Shown here: positions 1 through 5,864 of the stretch, one piece after another
Numbering within the stretch: the stretch's first letter is position 1
How the letters are laid out: each line of letters starts with the position of its first letter
DNA from: JAHEEL01 sp034660035
GTDB lineage: Bacteria > Actinomycetota > Acidimicrobiia > Spongiisociales > UBA5794
Length of the DNA stretch: 6,338 nt
Direction of reading: 5' to 3'
Assembly (NCBI GenBank): GCA_034660035.1
Contig: JAYEIJ010000001.1
Location: 1 to 6,338, forward strand
Position numbers and translations under genes: made by a program
The notes under the pieces: generated by a model
What the model was told of the DNA's origin: nothing
Database searches by the model: none
Seen by the model: only the letters and a program-made list of their open reading frames with translations

Positions 1-8
1 TCTTCCAA

Positions 9-1079
9 ATGATCACTACCGGTGTTCTCATCTGGTTTGGAGCTCTGGAATACGCCATCGGTTGGATCGGTCTCGTTCTCCTCATCTTCTCGTGGTTGGC
101 CACAGGGTTCATCCTTGCGAGAACCCGCAAGTCCGGCGACGTGGTCGACACAGCACTGTCCAAGGCCGACGTGTCACGGTCGGGTCCATCGGTACCTGTC
201 TGGAGGGTCCTTCTCTCTGCTCCCTTCAGGGGTTGGACAGTCGAGAAGAGCAGGAACATCCCCTTTAGACGGGTCGCCGGTCACATCGTCAAACTCGACA
301 TCTATCGGGACAAGACGGATCACACGGATCGACCGGTATTCATGTACATCCACGGCGGCGGCTGGGTCATGGGCGACAAACGGGAACAGGGACTCCCCTT
401 GCTTCACCACATGGCTCGTGCAGGATGGCTGTGCTTCTCGGTCAACTACCGCCTGAGCCCCGGCGTCACTCTGCCGGACCAACTAGCCGATGTGAAAGCA
501 GGTCTCGTTTGGATACGCGAGCACGCCGCCGAGTACGGGGGCGATCCGTCCTTCGTGGCGGTGTCGGGCGGATCGGCAGGGGGAAACCTGGCCGCACTCG
601 TGGGCCTGACGGAGAACGATCCGCGATACCAGCCCGGGTTCGAGGACGCAGACACCTCCGTGCAGATCACCGCCCCCATCTACGGCATCTACGACGTCAC
701 CGACCGAATGGGCGTACAGACCCCCCGATTCGTGCCCATGCTCATGGAACCCCTCGTCATCAAAGCGTTCCTCGACGACGAGCCGGAGAAGTTCGCGGAG
801 ATGTCACCGCTCGATCGGATCCATCCCGACGTTCCACCGTTCGTCATCTCTCAGGGCGACCGCGACTCCCTTGCTCCTGTAGCTGAGGCGAGAGCGTTCG
901 TTGAACGGCTCGAAAACCTCTCGCAGAAACGGGTCATCTACATGGAGTTCCCGGGTGCTCAACACATCTTCGATCTCGGCTACTCCTACCAGTCGGCCCA
1001 GATGATCGAAGGAGTGCTCGCCGTCCTGAACGATGAGCGCGAGCGCTCGCTCAAGCCGCATCCCCCAGCAGATCGGTAA
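9..1079 (+). CDS. Membrane-anchored alpha/beta hydrolase (HSL-type esterase/lipase)
   Basis: Predicted carboxylic-ester hydrolase of 356 aa. The hormone-sensitive-lipase oxyanion motif HGGGW is at residues 115-119. The nucleophile elbow GGSAGG is at 187-192, with Ser189 as nucleophile. Asp286 (in QGDRDSL) and His319 (in GAQHIF) fit the acid and base of the triad, so all catalytic elements are present and in the usual order. Residues about 5-37 are strongly hydrophobic and are followed by R38/R40/K41, which suggests one N-terminal membrane anchor; by the positive-inside rule the catalytic domain would face the cytoplasm (inference). The substrate cannot be read from sequence; family members cleave short-chain esters, lactones or acylglycerols. 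The ATG at 9 is the first in frame, but only 8 nt precede it, with no in-frame stop and no ribosome binding site, so the true start could lie outside the window. Ends at TAA, 23 nt before the next gene. Confidence 0.9.
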   Translation: MITTGVLIWFGALEYAIGWIGLVLLIFSWLATGFILARTRKSGDVVDTALSKADVSRSGPSVPVWRVLLSAPFRGWTVEKSRNIPFRRVAGHIVKLDIYRDKTDHTDRPVFMYIHGGGWVMGDKREQGLPLLHHMARAGWLCFSVNYRLSPGVTLPDQLADVKAGLVWIREHAAEYGGDPSFVAVSGGSAGGNLAALVGLTENDPRYQPGFEDADTSVQITAPIYGIYDVTDRMGVQTPRFVPMLMEPLVIKAFLDDEPEKFAEMSPLDRIHPDVPPFVISQGDRDSLAPVAEARAFVERLENLSQKRVIYMEFPGAQHIFDLGYSYQSAQMIEGVLAVLNDERERSLKPHPPADR

Positions 1080-1090
1080 CCCGCCGTCAC

Positions 1091-1096
1091 TAGGCT
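1091..1096 (+). promoter_or_regulatory. -10 box TAGGCT of a probable leaderless promoter for the 4-TM gene
   Basis: TAGGCT fits the actinobacterial -10 pattern TANNNT. Only 6 nt (TGAGAC) separate it from the ATG at 1103, so transcription would start at or next to the A of the ATG, and there is no Shine-Dalgarno sequence. No convincing -35 hexamer lies 16-18 nt upstream, where the end of the hydrolase gene sits. The same arrangement recurs before the cyclase gene, which strengthens both calls. Predicted from sequence only. Confidence 0.5.
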
Positions 1097-1102
1097 TGAG
1101 AC

Positions 1103-1609
1103 ATGACGTCCTGGCTGCGCTTGCACGGAACCACCGTCACAGCAGTACTTGTCGCACTGGTGCTGACGGTGTCGTTCGGCTACGTGGCTCTGGAGTCGCT
1201 GCTCGGCGCCATCAACCCGGATCGGCTCGACGGTGATTTCGGCAGGGGGGCCCTGTCGTTCGCAACCTCGGGCACCGGCACGGACGCTGGATCGGTCGCC
1301 GCGAATGCGTCCGCCATCATCGGAGTCGTGATCGGCGCCGTTGTTCTCGTCAGCGCCATCATCGTCGTCGGGTTGGCCTTCCGCCGCGAGTGGGCACGCG
1401 AGGCGGGTTTGGTGATCTACGGCATGCTGGGACTCCTGACCGTTGCAGTCGCGTTGGGCGGCTTCGCCGGCGATCCTCCGGCGCCCTCAGCCTGGGTGGG
1501 CATGCTCACAGGCGCAGCCAACCTCACAATCGTCGGCCTGCTGTTCGCCCCTGCGACTGCCCGGGATTTCAGCGGGCGTCCGAGGAGGCGCAGAGCGGAC
1601 GCTCGATAG
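1103..1609 (+). CDS. Small four-helix integral membrane protein, function unknown
   Basis: 168 aa, not recognised as any named family. Four hydrophobic segments are visible at about residues 10-30, 70-92, 101-122 and 129-149. A polar, Gly/Thr/Ala-rich stretch (about 38-68) lies between the first two. A basic RREWARE stretch follows the second, and the C-terminus is basic (RPRRRRADAR), so by the positive-inside rule the 92-100 loop and the C-terminus face the cytoplasm and the 38-68 loop faces outward. There are no cysteines and no obvious catalytic motif. The start is set by the ATG at 1103 directly behind a TAGGCT -10 box; no ribosome binding site is present, consistent with a leaderless transcript. 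It follows the hydrolase by 23 nt on the same strand, so read-through is possible. The continuous frame with well-formed membrane segments supports a real gene; its role is open. Confidence 0.8.
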   Translation: MTSWLRLHGTTVTAVLVALVLTVSFGYVALESLLGAINPDRLDGDFGRGALSFATSGTGTDAGSVAANASAIIGVVIGAVVLVSAIIVVGLAFRREWAREAGLVIYGMLGLLTVAVALGGFAGDPPAPSAWVGMLTGAANLTIVGLLFAPATARDFSGRPRRRRADAR

Positions 1610-1642
1610 GGTGTCCCCGCTCACCAGAACTGCATCGGTGTA

Positions 1643-1660
1643 ACCGGTTGACATGCCGGT
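1643..1660 (+). repeat. Inverted repeat ACCGG-N8-CCGGT upstream of the cyclase gene
   Basis: Perfect 5-bp arms (1643-1647 and 1656-1660) around an 8-nt centre, TTGACATG. It lies 33 nt after the stop of the 4-TM gene and immediately upstream of a second inverted repeat that also has an 8-nt centre. It could be a weak hairpin at the end of the upstream transcript or part of an operator region. There is no T-run after it, so an intrinsic terminator is not supported. Confidence 0.3.
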
Positions 1661-1663
1661 CTC

Positions 1664-1685
1664 GTGTCACTTCTCGCTGTGACAC
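1664..1685. promoter_or_regulatory. Inverted repeat GTGTCAC-N8-GTGACAC, candidate operator
   Basis: Perfect 7-bp arms (1664-1670, 1679-1685) around an 8-nt centre, giving a 22-bp symmetric site. Its centre is about 48 bp upstream of the inferred transcription start at 1723, just upstream of where the -35 element should be. That is a usual place for an activator of a promoter with a poor -35. The core TGACA also occurs at 1649-1653, so TGACA/TGTCA/TGACA recur at 15-16 bp steps. The half-sites are arranged opposite to the CRP/GlxR consensus TGTGA-N6-TCACA, so it is not called a CRP site. A transcript hairpin is the alternative. Confidence 0.4.
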
Positions 1686-1709
1686 ACCGAGGGGACGGAT
1701 CCGTGTCTG

Positions 1710-1715
1710 TAGACT
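1710..1715 (+). promoter_or_regulatory. -10 box TAGACT of a probable leaderless promoter for the cyclase gene
   Basis: TAGACT matches TANNNT and ends 7 nt before the ATG at 1723, placing the transcription start at about the first base of the start codon. No Shine-Dalgarno sequence precedes the ATG. The hexamer 17 nt upstream (CCGAGG) does not resemble TTGACA, so the promoter may depend on an activator; the inverted repeat at 1664-1685 is a candidate binding site. Confidence 0.5.
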
Positions 1716-1722
1716 CGTCGAT

Positions 1723-4700
1723 ATGCAGCAGACGTGCACAGCCTGCGGTGCGGTCAATCCGGAGAGGGCCAGTTTCTGCCTCGAGTGCGGGAAGCGCTTG
1801 CCGTTGGTGTGTTCGTCGTGCGGTTCACCGCGCCCCTCGGACGCCGACTACTGCCCCTCATGTGGAGTACCGCTCACGGTCGTGGACAGGGGGCCTGAGC
1901 GCAAACTGGCCACGGTGCTGTTCGTTGATCTCACCGGTGCCACAGGACTCGGGGAACGACTCGACGCCGAAAGCCTCAAGGACGTACTCGGCGCGTTCCT
2001 CGACGCGATGACCGAGGAGATCCACGACCTCGGCGGCACGGTCGGCAAGTACATCGGCGACGCCATCATGGCGATATTCGGCGTGCCCGTCGCCCACGAC
2101 GACGATCCGATCCGGGCGCTGCGGTGTGCTCAGAGGATGGGGTCGCGTCTGAAGCAGTTGAATGCGTCGCTCGCGGCCAGCCACGATGTGAGCCTCGAGA
2201 TGAGGATCGGAATCAACACCGGTGAACTGCTTGTGACTCCCGGCGCTTCTATTGATGGAGCACTGCACGGCGACGTGCTCAATGTCGCCGCCCGCCTCGA
2301 ACAATCGGCACAGCCGGGGAAGATCCTGGTATCCGAGCGGACCGTGAGATCGAGCCGGGGATTCGGTTTCGAGGACGTGGGGATGCTGCAACTCCGGGGC
2401 CGAGAGCAACCCCTTCACGTCTTCGAACTGGCCGGATTGATCGAGTCCGATAGGTCGCGTCACTCGCTCACGAGCGCACCACTCGTGGGTCGTGACAACG
2501 AGCGAGCCGTGCTGATGAGTTTGTTCGAGCGCGCCGTGCTCGATGGTCAGCCGCATCTCGTCACGGTCTACGGTGCCGCCGGACTGGGAAAAACCCGACT
2601 CGTTGACGAGTTCGTGGCGTCCCTGGAGACCTTCCAACCAACGCCGACCGTCTTGCGGGGAAGGTGCTTTCCGTACGGCGAAGATCATGCGTACGGAGCG
2701 ATGATCCAGATCCTCAAGACGCATGCCGGTCTGCTGGATGACGATCCCCCGGATCTCAAACTGACCAAGATCCGCAAGACCGTTGATGAGCTCCTGGCCT
2801 CAGAACGTGGGGCCGATCACGGACGTGTTGCAGCCGTCCTCGCTTTCGCCTCCGGCATCAACGACCCCACCTGCGATCTTCGCGGATTATCGCCTCGCCA
2901 GATTCGGGCAGAGATCGTCGGAGCCTGGCGATCGTTCTTCACGGCGATGGCCCGTCACTCGCCCATCGTCGTCATCATCGAAGACATGCATTGGGCCGAT
3001 CGCGTTCTCCTCGACCTCCTTGAAGAACTCGAGGATCGAATCGCCGGTCCTGCCATGTTCCTCTGTCCGACCCGACCGGAGTTGACTGATCTCCGTCCGG
3101 GATGGGGCGGCGGGCGCAGGCGATTCTCCAGCCTCCTGCTCGACCCACTGACTACGGCGGAGTCGAACATGTTGCTCGATCTCGTACTCGAGAACAGCGC
3201 GCTACCGGAGGGCTTGCGCCGGGACATCATGAATCGAGCAGAGGGGAATCCATTCTTCATCGAGGAGATTCTCCGCCGGTTGGCGGATGAGGGAAGCATC
3301 GTTCGCTCGGAGGGTGTTTGGCATGCTGCGGACGCGATCGACGACGTCGACATGCCGGACACCGTGCAGGCTGTCATTGCCGCCCGTATCGATCTACTGG
3401 CGCCCGACGAGAAGAGGGCATTGCAGTGCGCAGCCGTCATCGGGAGGGTCTTCTGGACCGGCGTCCTCGGCACGCTCCTTGCCGCGCCTCCGGACGACGT
3501 GACCCATGTTCTCGATCGTCTCGAAGACCGGGAGTTGGTGATCGCCTGCTTCGGTTCCACATTGGGCAACGAGCGCGAGTACCTGTTCAAACACGGTCTC
3601 ACACGCGACGTCGCGTATGAGAGCCTGGGGCGCAAGGAGCGAACGTCACTCCACCGTCGGGCGGCGGAGTGGATCGAGAAGACCGCAGCAGATCGTCGCA
3701 GCGAGGTGATCGACGTCCTCGCCTACCACTTGTACCAGGCGCATCAGGGCGCCTCGGCGGACAACAGCGTTTCACCACCGGATCTCGAAGTCAGCCGCAA
3801 GAGGGCTTTCGAAGCGCTCATACAAGCTTCCGATGAGTCGACGCGCAGGACGGCGCTCGACATCGCTAAGCGACAAGCTCATGAGGCCGTCGAGTTGGCA
3901 GCGACGACGGAGGAGAAGCAGCGGGCGGAGGAGGCACTGGGATTGGCCTACTTCTTCGGATACGAGGGAGACGAGGCCTGGATGCACCTCCGACGCTCGA
4001 TCGATCTGCTGGTCGAAACGAGGCCGAACGATCAGCGCGATATCGCGCGACTCTGCGCTCGAACGCTCGAGACGCCGATCCGGTGGCCGGGCACAATGCA
4101 GTCTGTTCCTTCGGAGGAAACGGTCTCGCGATACCTGGACCTTGGATTCGATCACGTCGGCGATGGCGACTCGGTTGAGCGTGCGCGTCTTCTCACAGTG
4201 AAAGCTTTCTGGCAGCATGCGTTCCCGCGGTCGATGACACAACGGGCGGAGCCGATTGTCTCCGCCGAAGATTCCCTGCGCGCTGGGACAGAGGCCGCCG
4301 AGATGGCAGCGCGTCTTGGCCGCCCGGATCTGGAATCGGGAGCCCTCGACGGAGTGGCCGCCAACGACATCCCCGAAGGGCGATACGGCAGGGCGCGCGA
4401 GGTCACTGAACGTCGTCTCGAACTTGCTCCCCACATCGACGACCTGTGGGAGCGGGCGGACATCTATGCGATGGGTGGGTGGACGAACTTCCACATAGGG
4501 CGGTATCGCGACGCCTACCGCTTTGCCGTCATCGGGTTCAACCAAACGAGGGGAGAGGCTGCGAGTGCAGCCCTGCATTGCCTGACGTGGCGGGGTGTTT
4601 CGCGATTCCGGCTCGGTGATTGGGATGGGGTTCTCACCGATCTCGAGATCGCGCGCGAGCTACTCGGGGATCGGTTCGACGAACCGCCCAACTTCGTGTC

Positions 4701-5337
4701 ACCGCTATTCGCCGCGGCGGCTGCGGTATCGGATGCGCGTGGGGACACGGCAACCGCTGATCGAATCCTCGCCTTGCTCGGGGCCCTGCATGAGAACGCC
4801 GAGCCGCGTGATCGCGACATCGTGCCCCTCGCCCAGTGGGCTTCCTACGTCTCGCCGATCCTCACCCGCCGGGGCAAGGGAGAAGAGGCCCTGCGGCTGC
4901 TCGCCGAGACGACGTGGCGGCGCGGCACGCGCATGGGACTGCTCCTCCACGCTCGATGTGACGTCATCGGAGCAATGGGGTCGTGGGACGAGGTTCCTGA
5001 TCTCGTTGCCGAGTCACGCGACCACGCACGCCGCATGGGACTCGAGGCGCTGTCTCATGCCGCCGATGTGCTCGAAGGCAGGTGGCTACTCGCTTCCGGC
5101 AGCATCGAGCCGGCGGCCGTCATCCTCGCCGAAGCCGTGAACGGTTTCGGCGATCTCGGGGCGAGATGGGACCAGGTCCGCGCGGCACTCCTCCTCGTCG
5201 ATGCGTTGCAGCTCTCCGGCAGGTTCGACGAAGCGAGCACCGAGCTCGGGGCGATTCACTCATCGGTTGAGTCCCTCGGGGCAGTCCAAGAGCAGGCTCG
5301 CTTCGACGAGTTGGAGGCGCTGATCACCAAGGCGTAG
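1723..5337 (+). CDS. Zinc ribbon - class III nucleotidyl cyclase - AAA ATPase - TPR-like signalling protein
   Basis: 1204 aa, soluble, no membrane segment. Residues 5-47 form a double zinc ribbon (CxxC pairs at 5/8, 19/22, 30/33, 44/47). A class III cyclase domain spans about 59-236, with metal-binding Asp69 (FVDLTG) and Asp113 (KYIGDAIMAIFG), purine-contacting Lys109, and Asn187 and Arg191 (GDVLNVAARLE) of the transition-state pair. It should convert ATP (possibly GTP) to a cyclic nucleotide. A P-loop ATPase follows, with Walker A GAAGLGKT at 284-291 and Walker B IVVIIEDMHWAD at 415-426, then a probable winged-helix region (about 545-640). From about 700 to the end it is helical and TPR-like, a likely sensor or protein-binding part. 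The family is known from actinobacteria and others; some mycobacterial relatives end in a LuxR-type HTH, which I do not see here. The position usually holding the second base-specifying residue (Asp/Thr) is Ala180. The ATG at 1723 was chosen because it follows a -10 box and begins the zinc ribbon; a longer in-frame start at 1390 would overlap the 4-TM gene with low-complexity sequence. Confidence 0.93.
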   Translation: MQQTCTACGAVNPERASFCLECGKRLPLVCSSCGSPRPSDADYCPSCGVPLTVVDRGPERKLATVLFVDLTGATGLGERLDAESLKDVLGAFLDAMTEEIHDLGGTVGKYIGDAIMAIFGVPVAHDDDPIRALRCAQRMGSRLKQLNASLAASHDVSLEMRIGINTGELLVTPGASIDGALHGDVLNVAARLEQSAQPGKILVSERTVRSSRGFGFEDVGMLQLRGREQPLHVFELAGLIESDRSRHSLTSAPLVGRDNERAVLMSLFERAVLDGQPHLVTVYGAAGLGKTRLVDEFVASLETFQPTPTVLRGRCFPYGEDHAYGAMIQILKTHAGLLDDDPPDLKLTKIRKTVDELLASERGADHGRVAAVLAFASGINDPTCDLRGLSPRQIRAEIVGAWRSFFTAMARHSPIVVIIEDMHWADRVLLDLLEELEDRIAGPAMFLCPTRPELTDLRPGWGGGRRRFSSLLLDPLTTAESNMLLDLVLENSALPEGLRRDIMNRAEGNPFFIEEILRRLADEGSIVRSEGVWHAADAIDDVDMPDTVQAVIAARIDLLAPDEKRALQCAAVIGRVFWTGVLGTLLAAPPDDVTHVLDRLEDRELVIACFGSTLGNEREYLFKHGLTRDVAYESLGRKERTSLHRRAAEWIEKTAADRRSEVIDVLAYHLYQAHQGASADNSVSPPDLEVSRKRAFEALIQASDESTRRTALDIAKRQAHEAVELAATTEEKQRAEEALGLAYFFGYEGDEAWMHLRRSIDLLVETRPNDQRDIARLCARTLETPIRWPGTMQSVPSEETVSRYLDLGFDHVGDGDSVERARLLTVKAFWQHAFPRSMTQRAEPIVSAEDSLRAGTEAAEMAARLGRPDLESGALDGVAANDIPEGRYGRAREVTERRLELAPHIDDLWERADIYAMGGWTNFHIGRYRDAYRFAVIGFNQTRGEAASAALHCLTWRGVSRFRLGDWDGVLTDLEIARELLGDRFDEPPNFVSPLFAAAAAVSDARGDTATADRILALLGALHENAEPRDRDIVPLAQWASYVSPILTRRGKGEEALRLLAETTWRRGTRMGLLLHARCDVIGAMGSWDEVPDLVAESRDHARRMGLEALSHAADVLEGRWLLASGSIEPAAVILAEAVNGFGDLGARWDQVRAALLLVDALQLSGRFDEASTELGAIHSSVESLGAVQEQARFDELEALITKA

Positions 5338-5340
5338 GAA

Positions 5341-5356
5341 GCGAGGGTGACCTCGT
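5341..5356. other. Small hairpin with GUGA tetraloop between convergent genes
   Basis: CGAGG-GTGA-CCTCG (5342-5355) is a perfect 5-bp stem, extended by a G-U pair (5341/5356) on the plus-strand RNA, closing a GNRA-type tetraloop. It sits 3 nt after the cyclase stop and reaches the stop codon of the convergent CNB gene. It may protect the 3' end or slow the polymerase for the plus-strand transcript. No U-tract follows on either strand, so it is not called an intrinsic terminator. Confidence 0.35.
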
Positions 5357-5790
5357 CAGGAGCGCAGCGAATCCTGTTGCTTCTGCACGTCCCTCAGTCG
5401 GCCTGTGAGATTGACCAGCAGCTTCCACGCCATGGCGGGCCGGCTCTTCACCAGCGGCCGGAAGTCCCACGCCAGGATGCTGAGCGTGGTCAAGGGCGTG
5501 GTAGCGATAACCGTGGCACTGCGGGGCCCCTCGTCGATCATCGACATCTCGCCGAAGTAGTCGCCGGGTCCAATGCGGGCGAGGGTCCGGCCGCGACGCA
5601 CCACTCGCGCTTCGCCGTCGAGGATGAGGTGGAAACCGGCGCCACTGGTGCCTTCGGTGATGATCGTGTGGCCTTCATCGTGTTCGACGGTCTTGGAGAT
5701 GTTGAGGATGTACGTGAGGTCTGCCTTGCTCAGATCCTCGAAGAGCTGAACTCTGCTGAGCCGTTCCAGGCTCTCCTTCTTGGTTGCCAC
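5356..5790 (-). CDS. Stand-alone cyclic-nucleotide-binding (CNB/cNMP) domain protein
   Basis: 144 aa with GTG start; nearly the whole protein is one CNB domain (about residues 15-130), with no HTH, kinase or membrane segment. The N-terminal helix carries the usual VQLFEDLSKADL. The beta-roll contains the EG turn (46-47) and the HLILDGEARV strand. The phosphate-binding cassette FGEMSMIDEGPRSATV (79-94) keeps Glu81, which in the family contacts the ribose, and Arg90, which contacts the cyclic phosphate, so binding of cAMP or cGMP is plausible. The C-terminal helices end in a polar tail (QKQQDSLRS). The GTG at 5790 was chosen because AAAGGAAGG lies 6 nt upstream; an ATG at 5868 would add 26 unlike residues and overlap the patatin stop codon. 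It lies 74 nt downstream of, and co-directional with, the patatin gene, and is convergent with the cyclase gene. Likely role: nucleotide-sensing subunit or adaptor, perhaps for the patatin protein (inference). Nothing in it shows DNA binding. Confidence 0.9.
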   Translation of the reverse strand: MATKKESLERLSRVQLFEDLSKADLTYILNISKTVEHDEGHTIITEGTSGAGFHLILDGEARVVRRGRTLARIGPGDYFGEMSMIDEGPRSATVIATTPLTTLSILAWDFRPLVKSRPAMAWKLLVNLTGRLRDVQKQQDSLRS

Positions 5791-5796
5791 GTCGCA

Positions 5797-5805
5797 CCTT
5801 CCTTT
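5797..5805 (-). promoter_or_regulatory. Ribosome binding site for the CNB gene, fixing its GTG start
   Basis: On the minus strand AAAGGAAGG ends 6 nt before GTG (5790-5788). This purine-rich site at ideal spacing decides the GTG start over the upstream in-frame ATG. It contrasts with the two plus-strand genes, which lack any such site and appear leaderless. Confidence 0.75.
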
Positions 5806-5823
5806 GTTCGGGGCCGTCCTACA

Positions 5824-5829
5824 ACTATA
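5824..5829 (-). promoter_or_regulatory. Possible -10 box TATAGT of a promoter for the CNB gene
   Basis: Read on the minus strand, TATAGT (5829 to 5824) is one mismatch from TATAAT. It lies in the 74-nt gap behind the patatin gene and would give a leader of about 27 nt carrying the ribosome binding site. No good -35 hexamer is visible at 17-18 nt; instead the perfect 8-bp palindrome CTTCGAAG (5837-5844) lies in the spacer. The CNB gene could therefore be transcribed alone as well as with the patatin gene. Weak evidence. Confidence 0.35.
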
Positions 5830-5864
5830 CCGGCCGCTTCGAAGGTGGTCCGAGATCGCCGCGA

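Noticed and set aside
1039..1050. 12-bp perfect palindrome GCGAGCGCTCGC near the 3' end of the hydrolase gene
   Set aside because: It lies in coding sequence (ERERS-like codons), is all GC-rich hexamers likely by chance at this composition, and has no T-run or repeated copy elsewhere.
1648..1676. Perfect TTGACA at 1648-1653 as a -35 element
   Set aside because: At 16-18 nt spacing there is only TTCTCG-like sequence, no TANNNT -10; the TAGACT box at 1710 is too far away to pair with it.
1664..1685. CRP/GlxR binding site
   Set aside because: The half-sites face the opposite way (TGTCAC...GTGACA) from the consensus TGTGA-N6-TCACA, so only an unassigned inverted repeat is reported.
1390..1722. 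In-frame 111-residue N-terminal extension of the cyclase starting at ATG 1390
   Set aside because: It overlaps the 4-TM gene in another frame, its translation is Arg/Ser/Cys-rich shadow sequence, and the ATG at 1723 has a -10 box and starts directly with the zinc ribbon.
1858..2724. 288-residue minus-strand open frame inside the cyclase gene
   Set aside because: It is antisense to the cyclase catalytic motifs, shows no domain-like pattern, and is a typical long GC-driven shadow frame. The same applies to the 268-residue minus-strand frame at 3772-4578.
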